Shown: positions 1 to 9,576 of the stretch, piece after piece | Numbering within the stretch: position 1 is the stretch's first letter | How the letters are laid out: each line of letters opens with the position of its first letter | Origin: Carposina sasakii | Taxonomy: Eukaryota; Arthropoda; Insecta; Lepidoptera; Carposinidae | NCBI GenBank assembly: GCA_014607495.2 | Contig: CP053155.1 | Coordinates: 13,950,001 to 14,014,000, forward strand | DNA: 64,000 nucleotides | Direction: 5' to 3' | Program-made: the position numbers and the translations under genes | The notes under the pieces: model-generated | What the model was told of the DNA's origin: nothing | Database searches by the model: none | The model's input: only the letters and a program-made list of their open reading frames with translations

Positions 1-40
1 ATAATGGAATAAGGACAGGAAGATGATGATGATGATGAAA
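1..40 (+). repeat. 3' tail of an RTE-like LINE, cut by the window edge
   Basis: Starts with a GGACAGGAAG-like segment followed by a GATGATGATG run. The same ending occurs at about 47690-47708 and 49290-49316, where it closes longer retrotransposon 3' ends. Only the tail lies inside the window. Confidence 0.55.
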
Positions 41-282
41 TAGCTGAGAATCTTATTGAACTAATTATTTAGTATGATCCTATTTTCTGCGGAACACCAT
101 ATTTTTAACACATGTAAGAATGGACCCATATATAAATCTAATTTCAATGTTGATCGCATACGTCCATAGAGCAAACACGGAGAGGAGATGGCCTAGCAAC
201 CCTTTTAATTGTTAGTTCTTTTCTGCTACAAAGTTGGTCCCGCCTTACTTTACTTCCTCTGCACGTACATGAATGTATAGGT

Positions 283-441
283 TTCTATAGAGAACCTATC
301 TTGAAAATTTGAGACTCGAAATTACATGTTTAATTTTTAAGATTGTATGAACATTCCTTCCTTATGGAAAACTAAACAAACAAAATTACATTCGAGTCTC
401 AAATTTTCTGGATAGGTTTTCCACTGTAGTCTATTTTCATA
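283..441. mobile_element. MITE fragment, TA-inserting family B, ends lost
   Basis: Imperfect fold-back. AGAACCTATC..TTTGAGACTCGAAAT on the left pairs with ATTCGAGTCTCAAATTT..GATAGGTTTTC on the right. The arms match complete copies at 4284-4542 and 13902-14161, but the CAGGGTGT terminal repeats are missing, so it is an old truncated copy. Confidence 0.6.
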
Positions 442-856
442 CCATTACGATTGACATACTTACCCATTTTGTTTACTGCGATGTTTTCGCATGAATTTCA
501 CTTTTACCGTGCGTGCATAATAATAACTCTGTCTGAAATAAATAATTTTTTTTTTATTTTTTTATTTAATAATAAATAGTGTCCACGGCTTTGGATTGGG
601 GAGGCTTATGTATGCCCACCACACTGCATAGTCCACATTTGCGATAACATTTCTACATTGACTATTGCATCTCTACATTGTCCTTTCTTCATGTATATAT
701 CTCGTAGCACCCAATTTCTGGCCTCCTTCAGCCTCTGAAGAGGACTCTTCACATGTCTATCGAGTAGGAAGTCACTGCGTATTTGGATTACCTTTGCGGG
801 TTGAAGGAATTTGAATGAATATAATGTCTTATCTCTTAGAACGTAGATATAGTCCA
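442..856. other. upstream non-coding stretch
   Basis: AT-rich sequence with a long T run near 545. No gene, promoter or repeat that I can name. A 98-codon minus-strand frame across 606-902 runs into the Helitron-like copy and has no recognisable domain. Confidence 0.5.
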
Positions 857-1186
857 CTAGGGAAGTCCGCGACTCCGTCTGTGTGGACTGAAGAAAAAAC
901 AAAATGTCGAAATAATCCGGGATAAAAACATTTTCCCGGGATAAAAAGTAGCCTATAAGTTAAGGGGGACCTTTCACAATATATTCCTGAAAACTGCATC
1001 GTAATCGGTTTAACCGTTTCTGAGATTAGCGTGCACAAACGCACAGCCAAACCGACAAATAGACAAAAATTCCAAAAATCATTATTTTGGGTGCTATTGC
1101 GTTGATAAAGGTCTCCTATAATATTTTTTCTTATATACCTTCTATGTACAGACAGCGATCAGTTACATTTTTATTATATGTATAGA
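857..1186 (-). mobile_element. Helitron-like non-autonomous element, copy 1
   Basis: On the minus strand it runs from a TCTATAC-type 5' end (1186) to a 3' end with a short hairpin and CTAG (857). It carries the family's internal blocks: TCCGGGATAAAAACATTTTC, the CAGCCGTTTCTGAGATTAGC-like block and GATCxGTTACATTTTTATTA. The hairpin region is more diverged than in other copies. It has no coding capacity. Confidence 0.6.
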
Positions 1187-1620
1187 ATAGATATTAGGTT
1201 CTTGGAAAATGTATAACTAGTACCCCTATGTTATTACTTATTTAATATCACAAAGCTAATTTATTTCCAAAACATTTTTTAAATTAATTTTTAAGTAGTG
1301 AAGCCATTTTTTTTTATCTATTTACTAACCTAACTTATAAAGGTAGAAGGTTAGTCTAGAACCTGAGGACAGACTTTGGGTAGGTACTTTTAATGTAATA
1401 AAAAGAATAGTTGGAATTGCGTCATTTTAAAGCTTGAAACTTAGTTTTGCCTTTTGATTAGATCATTAAAAATTTCACCCTAAAGGGGGTCAAATATTCC
1501 GCTCAGACAGAGCAGCTGGAGTCAACTAATTGTATCATTAATTGTATGAAATAACTAAGCTATCAACAAAAACACAAAATAAAGTTTTATATACATTGCT
1601 GCTCTATGTACAATTTCGTT
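1187..1620. other. non-coding sequence just upstream of the first visible coding exon
   Basis: AT-rich DNA with no repeat or gene signal that I recognise. If the splice acceptor at 1643-1644 is used, this is the 3' end of a 5' intron rather than promoter DNA. Confidence 0.4.
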
Positions 1621-1621
1621 T

Positions 1622-1644
1622 CTAACCCAAAAATCCTTTTCCAG
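1622..1644 (+). promoter_or_regulatory. splice branch point and 3' splice site before knrl exon A
   Basis: A CTAAC branch-point match at 1622-1626 lies about 18 nt before a short pyrimidine tract and CAG at 1642-1644. The next base begins the ATG of the zinc-finger exon. The spacing suits a real acceptor, so the transcript probably has an upstream exon outside the window, most likely 5' UTR. A continuous 5' UTR reading through this site cannot be excluded. Confidence 0.6.
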
Positions 1645-1722
1645 ATGAACCAGCAATGTAAGGTGTGCGGTGAGCCTGCCGCTGGGTTCCACTTCGGCGC
1701 CTTTACATGCGAAGGATGCAAG
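1645..1722 (+). CDS. knrl: knirps-family nuclear receptor, exon A (start codon and zinc finger 1)
   Basis: Encodes 26 residues, [11 protein letters not shown] to CEGCK. Cysteines 5, 8, 22 and 25 are the four zinc ligands of the first nuclear-receptor finger, and CEGCK starts the P-box that reads the DNA half-site. [19 protein letters not shown] is the characteristic N-terminus of Knirps, Knirps-like and Eagle in insects, so the Met is very likely the initiator even though it is the first codon after an acceptor-like CAG. A consensus donor, AAG|GTAAAC, follows at 1723, and the exon ends in phase 0. The finger is completed by the exon at 50919. The product is a sequence-specific nuclear transcription factor, mainly a repressor in Drosophila. 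The upstream exon and promoter are not visible. Confidence 0.93.
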
Positions 1723-2018
1723 GTAAACAGAAATTTTTTAAAATAGTTACGTGGACATTTTCTAAGTTTTCGCGTATATTAATCTGACAATTGAATTAGT
1801 GGGTGTGGCCATAATAAGAGTAAAAAAAATTACAAGATATAATTCGGTTAATGACAAACAGCTCGGTTAGTTATAGAATGCAAGGATTCTTTCAATTATA
1901 AAGGTATTTTCTTACGCTGACGCTACTACAGGAGAAGATGCGCAAAATAACTGACTAGTTTACTGTTTATTGAGTAGTTATAAGGTAAATTATTGAGATT
2001 TCTAGTTGTGAGCTGTTG

Positions 2019-2129
2019 GTCGGGCGTCGGTTGGATGCAGGCTGCTTCCGACCGGTCGGAGTGGAGGTTGTTGGGGGAGGCTTATGTCCAACAGTGGACT
2101 TCTCAGGGCTGTAAATGATGATGATGAAG
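2019..2129 (+). mobile_element. RTE-like LINE 3' end, subfamily G
   Basis: Translates to the C-terminus of a retrotransposon polyprotein (VGWMQAASDRSEWRLLGEA, then YVQQWTSQGCK and stop) followed by a TGATGATGATG tail. The pattern WM..A.DRSEWR..EAYVQQW is typical of the end of RTE-clade reverse transcriptase ORFs. It is severely 5'-truncated. Confidence 0.75.
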
Positions 2130-2282
2130 CTGTTGGTGCACATCTGTTACCCTTTACTTTTCTTCTATCCCTTCACTTCTTTTGGTCTACTGGAAAAAAT
2201 TACTCGAAGAGATAAGCACGCCATTGTACATTTCTCCTGTACGTATGAAAGTCATGTATATATTTTTAAAATTTGTGTACAA

Positions 2283-2613
2283 TCTATACATATAATAAAA
2301 ATGTAACGGATCGCTGTCTGTACATGGAAGATATATGAGAAAAAATATTATAGGACACCTTTATCAACGCAATAGTACCCAAAAGAATGATTTTTGGAAT
2401 TTTTGTCTGTTTGTCGGATTGTCTGTATGTTTGTGCACGCTAATCTAAAAAACGGCTGAACCGATTTCGATGCAGTTTCCAGGAATATATGTGACAGTTC
2501 CCACTTAACATTATAGGCTACTTTTTATCCCGGGAAAATGTTTTCATCCCGGATAATTTCGACATTTTATTTTTTCTGTAGTCCACGCGGGCGGAGTCGC
2601 GGGCGTCCACTAG
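2283..2613 (+). mobile_element. Helitron-like non-autonomous element, copy 2 (near full length)
   Basis: 331 bp. The 5' end TCTATACATATAATAAAA follows an A. The 3' end has GGCG/CGTCC-type pairing just before CTAG, followed by T. Insertion between A and T with TC and CTRR ends and no target duplication is the Helitron signature. No ORF; presumably moved in trans. Confidence 0.65.
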
Positions 2614-3360
2614 TAAGGAATAAGAAAGTTGTGTTGTATAGGTCACATTAATAGGGTTTTATGATAAACTAGCATTGGATCAACAATGATTTAGTCGCCG
2701 TGAACATAGCCTATTGTGTTATTCTAAAGTATATATGCAACAAGTTTCATCTAAATCCATTCAGTAGGTCTTCAGAAAATCGGCCGTAAGTTCCAAGATG
2801 CAATTAAGCTAAAAACGACTGTTTATTAATCAATTTAATAACATACATTAACTGTAAACAAAATGATAGCTTTAATCACGTAGGTTTTTAGAACTGATTT
2901 ATTTTGACATAATTAGTCAAAATATTGCCAATTTATTAATGTTTGATGATGATCAATTAACGGTCCTAGTTTGCAATTTATTTCTAAATTTAATCGTCTC
3001 ATTGAAGATATTAATGAAAATGGTTAAAATTAATTACTGCTATTTGAGTTTAGTTGTAATTACTCAATTTAATGTTTAATATTGCTTTGCAGTAAATTGG
3101 TTTAATTAAATATATATATAATATCTTTTATTATCTTGTATATAAATATACAAGATAATAAAATGATGGGGTTCAATGAGGATGATGATAGTATTTATAT
3201 TTAAATCGAAAAATCACACGAAAGAAACATTCGTGAAAGAAAACATTTGCTAATGTATAAACTTTCCGTGATACTTAGGACAATTATAAACATATCTACT
3301 TAAACAAGGTAGCATTAATAATCATAAAATAATAATAATAATATATAAATAATAATCTAT
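2614..3360. other. intronic AT-rich stretch with a small palindrome
   Basis: No gene. A perfect hairpin lies at about 3127-3163 (TTATCTTGTATA / TATACAAGATAA with a three-base loop). The rest is unique-looking AT-rich DNA with (AATAAT)-type simple sequence near 3325-3358. Confidence 0.5.
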
Positions 3361-3696
3361 TCTATTTATACATATACATATCATAAAAATGTAACGGATC
3401 GCTGTCTGTACATGGAAGATATATGAGAAAAATATTATAGGAGACCTTTATCAACGCAATAGTACCCAAAAGTACGATTTTTGGAATTTTTGTTTGTTTG
3501 TCTGTTTGTGCGTTTGTGCACGCTAATCTCAGAAACGGCTGAACTGATTTCGATGCAGTTTTCAGGAATATATTGCGTCAGGTCCCACTTAACATATAGG
3601 TTACTTTTTAACCCGGGAAAATGTTTTTATCCCAGATAATTTCAACATTTTGTTTTTTCTGTAGTCCACGCGGACGGAGTCGCGGGCATCCACTAG
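3361..3696 (+). mobile_element. Helitron-like non-autonomous element, copy 3
   Basis: Same internal blocks as the copy at 2283. The 5' end is slightly altered by an ATACAT duplication. The 3' end is GGACG-loop-CATCC then CTAG|T at 3693-3697. A 113-codon frame from 3621 crosses out of the element and is not a gene. Confidence 0.62.
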
Positions 3697-4281
3697 TTTT
3701 TAATCTAATTAAGCTCAAAACGTGTAGACTAAATAATAACTCATTTATTTATAAACCTCAATCAATACAAAGTGAAGGAACAAACTCCCACAGCCTCTGC
3801 AACAATTTTCAATCGACTATAAGCAAATTAGTTCGAGTAACCTGTTCGTTGGAGTCATTTGCGCGTGCGCCCGCGCCGCGCCTGGAAATCAATTTGCGCA
3901 CTTTTTGTCGCCTCGTAATGCGCATGCACCTCGATTCAATCTGCGCACACGCCTCATTTTAACGGGATTCGATGGCTATCTATAGGAGTAATGTGATTTC
4001 GTATGTAGTCCGTTACTCATATCACTATATGTAAGTACCACAGAAAATTAAAATAATTCACATGTAATTTTGCGCTTAATTACATCATCATCTCATTAGG
4101 CCATGAGCTAGCAACTTGTCACTAATTAATAACTCCTATCCCCGCTATGATTAACGTGGCTGTAGGATTTCCTTTACGATCCTGCAGTTTTGGCTAATCT
4201 TTTATAATCGTTTAAAATATATCTAAGAAAATTTAGGATTCTGATAAACGCAATTGTGTCAAAACTACGTAACCATTAGTA
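3697..4281. other. intronic stretch, no recognised feature
   Basis: A locally GC-richer patch (3835-3960) with CGCGCC/GCGCATGC motifs gives a chance frame. I see no domain, splice signals or repeat I can name. Confidence 0.45.
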
Positions 4282-4283
4282 TA

Positions 4284-4542
4284 CAGGCTGTAACAAAAGG
4301 GGTATGTTAAGCTAAAAGCTATGTAAAAAGCCCATTAAAAGGAACCTATTCACAAAATTTCAGACTCGAAATCACATGTTTATTTTTCCAGATAGTATGG
4401 AGAATTCTCAAACAACTCAGAAATTTTCATACAATGTAGAAAAATAAACATGTGATTTCGAGTCTCAAATTTTGGAAATAGGTTCTCTATAGTGGGCTAT
4501 TTACATAGCTTTTCGCTTAACATACCCTTCTATTACACCCTG
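4284..4542. mobile_element. fold-back MITE, family B (complete)
   Basis: 259 bp. Begins CAGGCTGTAACAAAAGGGG, ends TTACACCCTG, and is flanked by TA on both sides (4282-4283, 4543-4544). Almost the whole element is one inverted repeat: left and right arms both carry AAATCACATGTTTATTTTTC-type sequence. No coding capacity. The TA duplication fits Tc1/mariner-type transposition. Confidence 0.8.
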
Positions 4543-4559
4543 TATAGTAGTAATAGTTG

Positions 4560-5050
4560 TAAATTACTTACCTTAACTATAAGTATAGCTGACTTCTACG
4601 ACACCACTTACACCCTAGATTTGAATCCCGGAAGGTGCAAATATTAATTTCATTATTATTAAAATCAATATTTGTTTCCGTGTCATTGATGATAGAGTAT
4701 CAACAACATGTATTTCTATTGAGGGATCGCCCGCCACCGGGCCCTATACCCTCCGCTGACCCTCGGATCTGCCTACTCATGATCACGAACACAAGACACT
4801 ACAGTCGCAACGAGAAGCCAGATCCAAGCACCTAGCATGCAACCATAAATACATAGCTGCTAATCCGAAAACCAATTAAAATTTTAATCGACATATGTTT
4901 CGCCAACATCCGTGGCATCATCAGGATTAGTTTTCCATGTTAGTTATATCTACCGAACCAACTAACTCATGTATTTATTATACCGTTAATTAGTACCTGC
5001 TTAAACCCACTAAGGTCGTGTAGTGTAGGACTAGGTTAATGTGTTGTAAA
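4560..5050 (+). repeat. tRNA-derived SINE, family J, split by an insertion
   Basis: B-box-like TTTGAATCCCGGAAGGTGC (4618-4639) and the following TTTGTTTCCGTGTCAT match the SINE copies at 48005 and 63260. The 3' part (ACCCACTAAGGTCGTGTAG..GGTTAATGTGTTGTA) resumes at about 4960-5050. Roughly 4690-4955 between them is foreign: GCCCGCCACCGGGCC..CAACATCCGTGGCATCATCAGG, a dispersed-repeat sequence I cannot assign. Confidence 0.55.
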
Positions 5051-5058
5051 AATAACGT

Positions 5059-5305
5059 GTCTCCTCCACTCCGACCGGTCGGAAGCAGCCTGCATCCAAC
5101 CGACGCCCGCGACATTGGCCAGGTCGTCCGTCCACCTCGCGGGTGGCCTTCCCACGCTGCGCTTGCCGATACGTGGTATCCACTCTAGAACTTTCCGACT
5201 CCATCGGCCATATTCTTCGAGCTATGTGCCCTGCCCATTGCCACTTCAGCTTGCTGGACCGTTGAGCTATGTCGGTGATCTTTGTACGTCTGCGGATCTC
5301 CTCGG
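5059..5305 (-). mobile_element. RTE-like LINE 3' end, subfamily G
   Basis: On the minus strand it encodes RWTDDLA.V.GVGWMQAAS then DRSEW, plus the upstream QWAGHIARR- and GKRSVG-like segments of the same ORF, with in-frame damage. It ends inside the ORF before the TGATG tail. It is a dead copy. Confidence 0.7.
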
Positions 5306-6150
5306 AAAGTATATAAAAACATTTTATTTTGGTGAAAGTCTGTCATTAAAGTTTTAAAATTTGAATATAGATTCATAACCAACCAAAAATACTCGTAATA
5401 CAAGCACTTAATAACCAATCTATAAATATGAAAATAAATAATTTAAAACTGTTATTCTAATACAAAACCTAATTATAATAACTAATTGAGCAATTTATCA
5501 ACTTTAACAATGGCTAAAACGTTATTCGGGACTCTTAAAGAACCTTTATGAGTGTTAAGGTGATTTCCCATTGATAGTTTTCAAAAAATATGACAAGTAG
5601 TTTTTTCCACGCTGTAATAATACCTAAGAATGTTTTTGCTATTTTAGCTTTAGTTAAGTACCTACTAGGTTGTATATGTTAAGATGTATATATATTTATA
5701 TATAGTGCCATGCTATGTATTCTTGATATTATTTTTTATTACTTAGAACCAAGGGATTTTAGTAGTTTTCATGTTCAGCATGATCATCATGTTCATGTTC
5801 ATCATTGATCATCCTATATATTCGCTATAGTATTCATAGGACTGATTCTAATCACATTGTTAATCACATATACATAGGTATCAAGCACTTAAATTATTAA
5901 GTTAAACTTGTGTTTTGCTAGTGGTGTGATTGCCAGCTCACAAACCAGACAATCATCGGACCGTGGGAAGTCACCTTTAGAGTTTCGTTGGAGATAAACC
6001 ATAAATTGTCATTAGGAATTTCGTAGTAAATCACCGACAAATTAATTAGTCGCATTAAAATGGGACGGAGATAACTTAGAAGTTTTAATGATTTTCACGG
6101 TGTTGTGAAAAGCTCCATATATTTCCTATTTCTTCTCTAAGTTGAAATTA
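5306..6150. other. intronic stretch, no recognised feature
   Basis: AT-rich. A short run of GTTCATGTTCATCAT repeats lies near 5770-5815. No gene or known repeat was identified. Confidence 0.45.
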
Positions 6151-6248
6151 ATCATCATCATCATCATCATCATTTATAGCCCTAAGAAGTCCACTGTTGG
6201 ACATAGGCCTCCCCCAACAACCTCCACTCCGACCGGTCGGAAGCAGCC
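6151..6248 (-). mobile_element. RTE-like LINE 3' end, subfamily G (short)
   Basis: An ATCATCATCATC tail (minus-strand TGATGATG) is followed by the complement of the RSEWRLLGEAYVQQWTS..GL* coding end. About 100 bp, heavily 5'-truncated. Confidence 0.75.
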
Positions 6249-6281
6249 ATGAATGTTTAATGCACTAGCCAGTACAGTATA

Positions 6282-6511
6282 CAGGAATAAATATAAATAT
6301 GTTTAAGCGAAATTTTATAAAATAGCCCACTGTAGAGAACATTCACAAAATTTCATGCTTAAAATTACGTGTTTTTTTTCAAGAGTAGGAATTTCTTCGT
6401 ACTATATACAAACCAAACATGTGATATGGAGTCTCGGATTTCGTTAACAGGTTCATTGGTTTACCTATTGTCATAGCATTCCACTCAATATATTTATTTT
6501 GTTACACCCTG
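6282..6511. mobile_element. MITE, family B
   Basis: Starts CAGGAATAAAT (diverged left end) and ends GTTACACCCTG, with TA on both flanks (6280-6281, 6512-6513). Internal arms match the complete family B copies. Confidence 0.68.
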
Positions 6512-6513
6512 TA

Positions 6514-6645
6514 TCATTATCATCATCATCAGCCTATTGCAGTCCATGCTGGACGTAGGTCTCCCCCTAGGGTACGCCACAAGGCTGTGCTCTGCCCTAA
6601 GGGGTTATGCCCATAGTCACCACGCTGGGCAGGCGATACCCTATA
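6514..6645 (-). mobile_element. RTE-like LINE 3' end, subfamily F
   Basis: Minus-strand TGATGATGATG tail, preceded by the complement of EAYVQQWT..AIG* coding sequence and the GCCCAGCGTGGTGACTATGG block. It abuts the MITE to its left at the base after the TA, so one element probably inserted at the edge of the other. Confidence 0.65.
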
Positions 6646-7276
6646 TACCTATAGAAAAATATAAGTCGGTTGAGTTTTTGAAAATTTTTAGATGTTTCAC
6701 TAAACTTTAAAGTATTTTTTCTTTCCTTCTACTGGCAATAACTGACACAAAATAATAATTAGAGAAATCGATCTATCCGTTAACGCCTGATGCGATGTCC
6801 AAAGTAAGTATGGATAAATCTTTATCCGCTAAGAAATAAAAACGGATTTTACGAAACTCCACCCCTAAGGGGATAAAACGGGTGTTAGAAGTTTGTACGT
6901 AAGTTCTATGTTTTTAAAGTAAGAATTTTCCCACACTAATGGGAAATAACAGGAATTCTAAACTTCACGAGGACGAACCAAGTCGTCAGCATCCGATATC
7001 ATATATCGATATATTTGTAAATATGTATGAGTAAACATCAAGTTCCCTATTTCTACATTCTACTTTCTACCACCATGGAGGTCAAAGAAAATACAAAAAC
7101 AAAACGATAAAAAACAAAGCACTGACTAACGTAAATCACACACACGTGACATAAATTACGTACAACCATTCCGATTCTCTGATTAGATAGATAATTAACA
7201 TAATGAACTATTTATTTATTTAAATAACTAAAACAAACATGGCTGTGTTATTGTAGAAGGGGAAAAGTAGAACATA
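6646..7276. other. intronic stretch, no recognised feature
   Basis: AT-rich, with an ATATCATATATCGATATAT palindromic patch near 6997-7015. No gene signal. Confidence 0.45.
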
Positions 7277-7462
7277 CAGAGTGTAACAGAAGGGGGTACT
7301 ATGTTACCAGCCTATGTTAAAACTGCCCACTATGAAAAACCTGTCCAAACATTTTAGAGTCAATTTCAAATGTTTATTTTATGATTTTAATATTATGACC
7401 GCAGTCTAGTAATAGGTTTTCTATGGTAGGTAGAGTAAGCGTATCGTTGGAATGACACCCTG
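7277..7462. mobile_element. MITE, family B, internally deleted
   Basis: Left end CAGAGTGTAACAGAAGGGGG after TA; right end GACACCCTG. The interior is shortened and the right TA is lost, which fits a later rearrangement against the LINE fragment that follows. Confidence 0.6.
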
Positions 7463-7595
7463 CGGCCAGATGGTCCGATAACTTAAAGAGGGCGGCTGGT
7501 AGTGACTGGATGGCAAAAACGGGAGATCAAGCCGTGTAGCGTGCTCTGGGAGAGACCTACGTCCAGCAGTGGACTGCAACACACTGATTATGACT
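7463..7595 (+). mobile_element. RTE-like LINE 3' end, subfamily F variant
   Basis: Translates as ARWSDNLKRAAGSDWMAKT..RALGETYVQQWTAT, the end of an RTE-type ORF, with one in-frame stop. A related fragment lies in opposite orientation at 13189-13322. Confidence 0.68.
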
Positions 7596-7689
7596 TTTGT
7601 ACCTAAACAACGAGATTCTACCTACCTATATACGAAGTATACGTTATTCTTCTATGCTGCTCTGGGAGTGAAAAAAAAACGTATAATAC

Positions 7690-7935
7690 TACAGCTGCTT
7701 CTCCTCCCGGGCATACTGTACAAGTCAGTAGAGGGACATGAGGGTCTTGGTGCTTCGTAAGCGCTGGGCTAACCACCTGTCACTACTAACCGAACTTTGT
7801 ACAAGTAAACTATACCCTCAAAATTTGGTCAGAAGTGGCACCATGTGGTTCTATCAGCCCTTAGTGCTCTGCCTACTCCGTAAGGACTACAGGCGTGATT
7901 GTATGTATATATGTATGTATATACACGTTCGTAAT
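7690..7935 (+). repeat. dispersed repeat P
   Basis: The blocks GTACAAGT, ACTATACCCTCAAAATT, GGTCAGAAG, CACCATGTGGTTCTATC and CTCTGCCTAC-TCCGTAAGG recur inverted at 58563-58760. Probably the 3' part of a retrotransposon. The 67-codon frame inside it looks accidental. Confidence 0.55.
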
Positions 7936-9409
7936 AACTAGTCGCTCTACTTCTATTCTTATACTATGGTAACGAGGGACGAATAACAATGCGTGGGCGC
8001 AGATTTTATAGGATAACAGAATTCGGAATAAATTTCATATATCATATTTCTTTGTATTAATTAAAAGTTGCGTTTAAATAAAAATTTATTATGTTATTTA
8101 TGATTTCTGCCTAATATTCGGTAATTTGTGATACAGTTTTATTTTAGTTTTAATAAACTTGTACTTTTTAATTTAAGCTTGTGGGATTAATTTAGTTTAT
8201 ATGGTAATTAAATATGTTGGATTTAGCATAACCATAATAAATTGTTAATATTAACATTTATTTCAAAACTAGTTGGTCATTGAATTATTAAAACAAATAA
8301 AAGGGTCCTTTCGCATAGAAAAAGAACTCAATTTTTCACAATTTATATTTAATTTATGTTTAATTTCAATTTATATTTAATATATTCTATAAATAAAAGT
8401 AGAATAACTTATTGAGGAACATATAAGTAAAAAAGCCATTGTGATACAGAAAAAAAAACAAGTTTGATTATAACTGAAAGAAGGGCCTCTACACAAATGT
8501 AAGGCCACTCGCAGCTAATGCGTTTTTTTTTTCTAGATTTAGGTAATTTTGAATGACGACAATAGGCTTATTAGGGTCATTATCAAATTTTGAGCAGGTA
8601 AACTTGTCCCCAGAAGAAAATATTTGGATGTTATAGCAAAATTGTGATAATTGATTATTTAATTGTCTCAAAATAAAACTGATTATTGGAATGGTCTAAG
8701 TACTGACAATAGTTTAATCATGTAAAAATACTCTGACCAATTTTATCAGTAACAGAATGGTCATCATTGGTATTTCAGTATAGACACCTGAGACGGTAAC
8801 AGAGTTGTACATTTTGCATACCCCTAGCTATAAATTGTGGAAATTAAAGAAAAACCAAGAGTGATATGTCAAGCTTATACAGTGTATATCATATTTAACT
8901 AGTTACTACAGATTCCAACACATTATAAACACTTAAATTTCAGGACCTTTTAAATTCTTAGTTATCTGCTCAAAATGTGACAATGACCCACCATTATACA
9001 CACGACGTCTTTTTCTGTTAATTTATATCAGAAGAATCATGATAACGTATGTTAAAATTTGCGATTTCATACCCTACTAAATAGCATTTGTATTTACAAA
9101 TGTCGGTCTTTTTTTATTCAAATGGTATGGATTCATATAAGGTCTATCCAAAATTTGTCATTATCTTTGGACACGAAACTTGGTAGATAAAAGGAAACAA
9201 CTCACTATGGGACCAACTCCGAAATATTGAAAAAAAAATTCTGTTGTTCCATACAATTTCGAATAATTACTGCACTGAAATGTAATGTACGAGTATGAAC
9301 AGTAGATTTTTGGATAGATCTTATATAATATCAAAAACATATCAAATTCAAGGGTTCAAAATGTCCTAACTTACTGCAGTCCTATTCAACAAAAAAAGAT
9401 GTGGTATGT
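7936..9409. other. intronic stretch, no recognised feature
   Basis: Long AT-rich block without TE signatures that I can name. Minus-strand frame 8489-8671 has no domain. Confidence 0.45.
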
Positions 9410-9576
9410 GTGCCGGCAGAGTAGAATATATTAACCGCGTGGTGCCGGCAGAGTAGAATTCGTACCACCCCATGTCTGCCCGTGGGTATCGTACGAGGCG
9501 ATTAAGGATTCCCGGGAGGTGGGCAGCAGCGCCTCCCGTGTTGACAATATAGTCCAAAATACAAGCTGCCCGATGA
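9410..9576 (+). mobile_element. LINE/SINE-like fragment, subfamily F (5' part only)
   Basis: Carries GGTGCCGGCAGAGTAGAATT and CCCATGTCTGCCCGTGGGT as in the fuller minus-strand copy at 21590-21848. It stops after GTTGACAATATAGTCC, so the YVQQWT end and tail are missing. The first GCCGGCAGAGTAGAAT block is present twice, about 32 bp apart. Confidence 0.6.

Noticed and set aside
2019..2129. Functional reverse transcriptase
   Set aside because: Only the last 35-40 codons of the ORF are present; all LINE copies in the window are 5'-truncated and mostly frameshifted.
3621..3962. 113-codon ORF
   Set aside because: Begins inside a Helitron-like copy and runs out of it; no recognisable protein.
4690..4955. 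Possible Penelope-like or coding remnant inside a SINE
   Set aside because: Recognised only as foreign to the SINE; no reverse transcriptase or endonuclease motif is visible, so no class was assigned.
6157..6173. CRISPR-like or microsatellite array (ATC repeats)
   Set aside because: It is the 3' tail of an RTE-like LINE, as at several other positions. No spacer structure.
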